A stretch of 64,000 nucleotides of DNA from Alistipes putredinis DSM 17216. GTDB taxonomy: Bacteria; Bacteroidota; Bacteroidia; Bacteroidales; Rikenellaceae. Where the stretch lies: NCBI RefSeq assembly GCF_000154465.1, contig NZ_DS499577.1, positions 494,013 to 558,012 on the forward strand. Reading direction: 5' to 3'. Below are positions 62,181-64,000 of this stretch, piece by piece (positions within the stretch are counted from its first letter, which is position 1; each line of letters starts with the position of its first letter). The notes under the pieces were generated by a model. The model was not told the DNA's origin. It saw nothing but the letters and a program-made list of their open reading frames with translations, and made no database searches. The position numbers and the translations under genes were made by a program.

Positions 62181-62995
62181 GACTGGGCGAAGGCGGTTCC
62201 ATTATCGACCTTGTAATGCGGTTGGAGCGGTGCGATTTCGCACACGCCGTCCGATTGCTGAGAAACAGAGAGAGGGTACCGATCGCTGCACCCCGATCTT
62301 TGTCGCCTTTATCGACCGTTCCCGCGCTCCGTATCCTCTCCGACACACCGCTTCGTCATTCGGCATTGCTCGACTATTTACGGCGGCGCGGTATCGTTCC
62401 GGAGGTTGCCTGCACTTATTGTCGGGAGATACGCTATACGATCAATGGCAGAAAATATTTCGCCATCGGATTTCCGAACGATGCCGGCGGATGGGAGTTG
62501 CGCTCGGAATGCTTCAAAGGAAGTGCATCGCCCAAACAGATTACGACGATCGACAACTGCACCGATACGGTAATCGCCTTCGAGGGGTTCATGGATTTTC
62601 TCTCCTGTCTTTCGACGAAGCACCCCGACCAACTACGCATCGACGTAATAGTATTAAACTCGGTCGTCAATCTTCCGAAAGCGCTTCCGTTTCTCGCACG
62701 CCATTCGACGATTCATGCTTTCTTCGACAATGACAATGCGGGTCGTAAAGCGACCGCCGAGTTGATTCGTCTTTGCCCCCGCAGCGAAGTCGTCGATCAA
62801 AGCTGTTTCTACTCCGGACACAAGGATGTCAACGACTATCTGATCGCCCACATAAAAGACCATGCGAAAAAGTTGGCGGCACAGAAAAACGCCTCCAAAA
62901 CAAAGACGGTTCAATCTGTTCGGAATAATCCGCAACTTCTAAAAGCAAAAACAGCGGCGGTTGAGCCACAACGCCGGAAAGGGGTAAAGGTTTAG
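62181..62995 (+). CDS. Toprim/DnaG-like primase, 3' exon
   Basis: Remaining 271 codons of the primase, read in the frame 'LGEGGSIIDLVMRLERCDF'. The Toprim domain shows 'TVIAFEGFMDFLSCLS' (catalytic Glu), 'IVLNSVVNLPKALPFL' and 'HAFFDNDNAGRKAT' (DxDxxG-type metal motif), then 'SGHKDVNDYLI'. Together with the 5' exon it forms a 327-residue primase of normal size for Bacteroidales mobilisable elements. Expression depends on intron splicing. Confidence 0.9.
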
Positions 62996-63068
62996 GAAGG
63001 CAAGTTTGTGTTTTCGTAAACGAAAACCTACCGAACATCCCGCTGGTCTAACTCCTGCACACAAACCG

Positions 63069-63425
63069 ATGAAACAAGCACAGAACAAGGGCGGACGGCC
63101 GGAATTGAGTAAAGGTCGTGTTCGCCGATATATCGTCAGTACGCGACTCGATACGGAGCATTATTTACGTCTTCGGTCATTGGCCCGTACTTCGGGGCAG
63201 CATCCGGCGGAAATCATCCGACAACTGCTTCGGACAGGAGCGGTACGAGAACGCCTGCGTCGCGAGCATCTGGATTTCGTAACCCAGCTCAAAGGCATAG
63301 CTCGCAACTTGAATCAACTGACACGGCTTGCCCATGCGAAAGGATTTTCAAGTGTCGCATCCCGTCACGCGGCCATTATGGCATGCCTCGAAGCCCTGCT
63401 AAAACAGATCCGCGATGATCGGTAA
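63069..63425 (+). CDS. mobC: Plasmid mobilisation relaxosome protein MobC
   Basis: 118 residues from MKQAQNKGGRPELSKGRVRR. A basic N-terminus and a ribbon-helix-helix-like region ('YIVSTRLDTEHYLRLRSLARTSGQHPAEIIRQLL'), then the MobC signature 'LKGIARNLNQLTRLAHAKG'. It binds oriT and assists the relaxase encoded next, which overlaps it by 11 bases. The oriT is expected in 62996-63068. Confidence 0.9.
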   Translation: MKQAQNKGGRPELSKGRVRRYIVSTRLDTEHYLRLRSLARTSGQHPAEIIRQLLRTGAVRERLRREHLDFVTQLKGIARNLNQLTRLAHAKGFSSVASRHAAIMACLEALLKQIRDDR

Positions 63426-64000
63426 AATCATTGCCGGTTCATCCTTTGCCGGGACTGTCGGCTATGTGATGAAGGAACTGTCGCGCATCCTCGATGCCGA
63501 AGGCGTAAACCCGCCGGAGGTAAAGAACATAATCGAGGATTTTAAGGATCAGACCCGACTGAACCCTCGGTTGAAAAACACGGTCGGGCATATCTCCTTC
63601 TCGTTTTCGCCGAAAGAAGCTCCGCACATGACCGATGCGCTGATGACGCAGATCGCCAAAGAATATATGCAGAAAATGGGTATTACCGACACGCAATATC
63701 TGCTGGTACGTCACCTCGACCAGCCCCATCCTCACTGCCATCTGGTCTATAACCGGGTCGGGAACAAGGGGCAGACTATATCGGACAAGAATATTAAAAT
63801 ACGCAATACGAAAGTCTGCCGGGAACTAACCGAGAAATACGGGTTGCATCTTGCGCCGGGAAAGGACAGCGTGCGGCGGGAGCGATTGCGCGAACCGGAC
63901 AAGACCAAATACGAAATATATGATGCGATCAAAGGATGTCTGCCCAAATGTAAGAGTTGGAACGATCTGGAAGGTAGATTAAAAGAGCAAGGCATCAACG
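63415..64000 (+). CDS. mobB: Relaxase/mobilisation nuclease (partial, runs off the window)
   Basis: 195 codons visible from MIGKIIAGSSFAGTVGYVM. Relaxase/MobA-VirD2 family: 'GHISFSFSPKEAPHMTD', and the three-His metal motif 'RHLDQPHPHCHLVYNRV' (about 103-119). The nicking Tyr is expected near the N-terminus ('TVGYVM' contains the candidate). It cuts oriT and pilots the strand during mobilisation. The C-terminus lies beyond 64000. Confidence 0.92.
   Translation, partial: MIGKIIAGSSFAGTVGYVMKELSRILDAEGVNPPEVKNIIEDFKDQTRLNPRLKNTVGHISFSFSPKEAPHMTDALMTQIAKEYMQKMGITDTQYLLVRHLDQPHPHCHLVYNRVGNKGQTISDKNIKIRNTKVCRELTEKYGLHLAPGKDSVRRERLREPDKTKYEIYDAIKGCLPKCKSWNDLEGRLKEQGIN

Larger units (their letters stand above)
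55975..64000 (+). mobile_element. NBU/Tn4555-like mobilisable integrative element (right end outside window)
   Basis: Gene order integrase, HTH protein, D5-like helicase, Toprim primase, MobC, relaxase is that of Bacteroidales mobilisable units. No conjugation machinery is seen, so it would be mobilised by a co-resident ICE. The left end is set where the truncated hamA loses similarity (approximate). The primase gene is interrupted by a group II intron. Confidence 0.8.

Overview
The window comes from a Bacteroidota chromosome, most likely order Bacteroidales and plausibly an Alistipes-like member of Rikenellaceae. Supporting signs are promoters with the Bacteroidota -7 element TAnnTTTG in front of many genes, families typical of the phylum (CarboxypepD_reg-like outer-membrane barrel proteins, DUF4890, DUF4595 and DUF4988 lipoproteins, IntDOT-like recombinases, an N-terminally extended Rho), and GC-rich core genes. 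The genus is an inference.

The first 37 kb is mostly core chromosome. In order: a four-gene efflux operon (TolC, HlyD and two ABC-2 permeases); a large outer-membrane barrel protein and a DUF4890 protein; a gamma-carbonic anhydrase and mazG; an IS110-family element with a long non-coding leader that may encode a bridge RNA; an S41 peptidase lipoprotein broken at a seven-A run; pheT, a UbiA-type prenyltransferase, lepA and an acyl-CoA ligase; tRNA-Gly(CCC) followed by a small repressor/HTH pair; a TPP-riboswitch thiamine operon (thiS, a ThiE/TenI-like gene, thiE, thiG, thiH, thiF, a methyltransferase, tenA, thiD); then a pRiA4b ORF-3-like gene, miaA, tRNA-Leu(TAA), rho, an S1/P1 nuclease, a lipoprotein and a LuxC-like acyl-CoA reductase.

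From 37.2 to 47.65 kb lies a genomic island inserted in tRNA-Gly(GCC). It is bounded by 48-bp direct repeats of the tRNA 3' part and carries its own tyrosine recombinase. Its most striking content is two reading frames that are open only if UGA is decoded as an amino acid, most plausibly Trp: a DExH helicase-like gene with three in-frame UGAs and a 150-codon gene with four. Neither contains an internal UAA or UAG. Host genes, and at least some island genes, end in UGA, so these two look borrowed from, or adapted to, a code in which UGA means Trp.

From 47.8 to 56 kb is an AT-rich defence-like cluster: a WYL regulator with a palindromic operator, a small membrane protein and an Mrr-like nuclease; a DUF262/DUF1524 (GmrSD-like) protein; a small repeat protein; and a Hachiman-like hamA-hamB pair. 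hamA has lost its N-terminal half, and the break adjoins the left end of a second mobile element. That element runs off the window and carries an IntDOT/NBU-like integrase, an HTH protein, a D5-like helicase, a Toprim primase split by a 2.5-kb group II intron, MobC and a partial relaxase. The right part of the window is therefore stacked mobile DNA in which defence genes are guarded, mobilised and broken.
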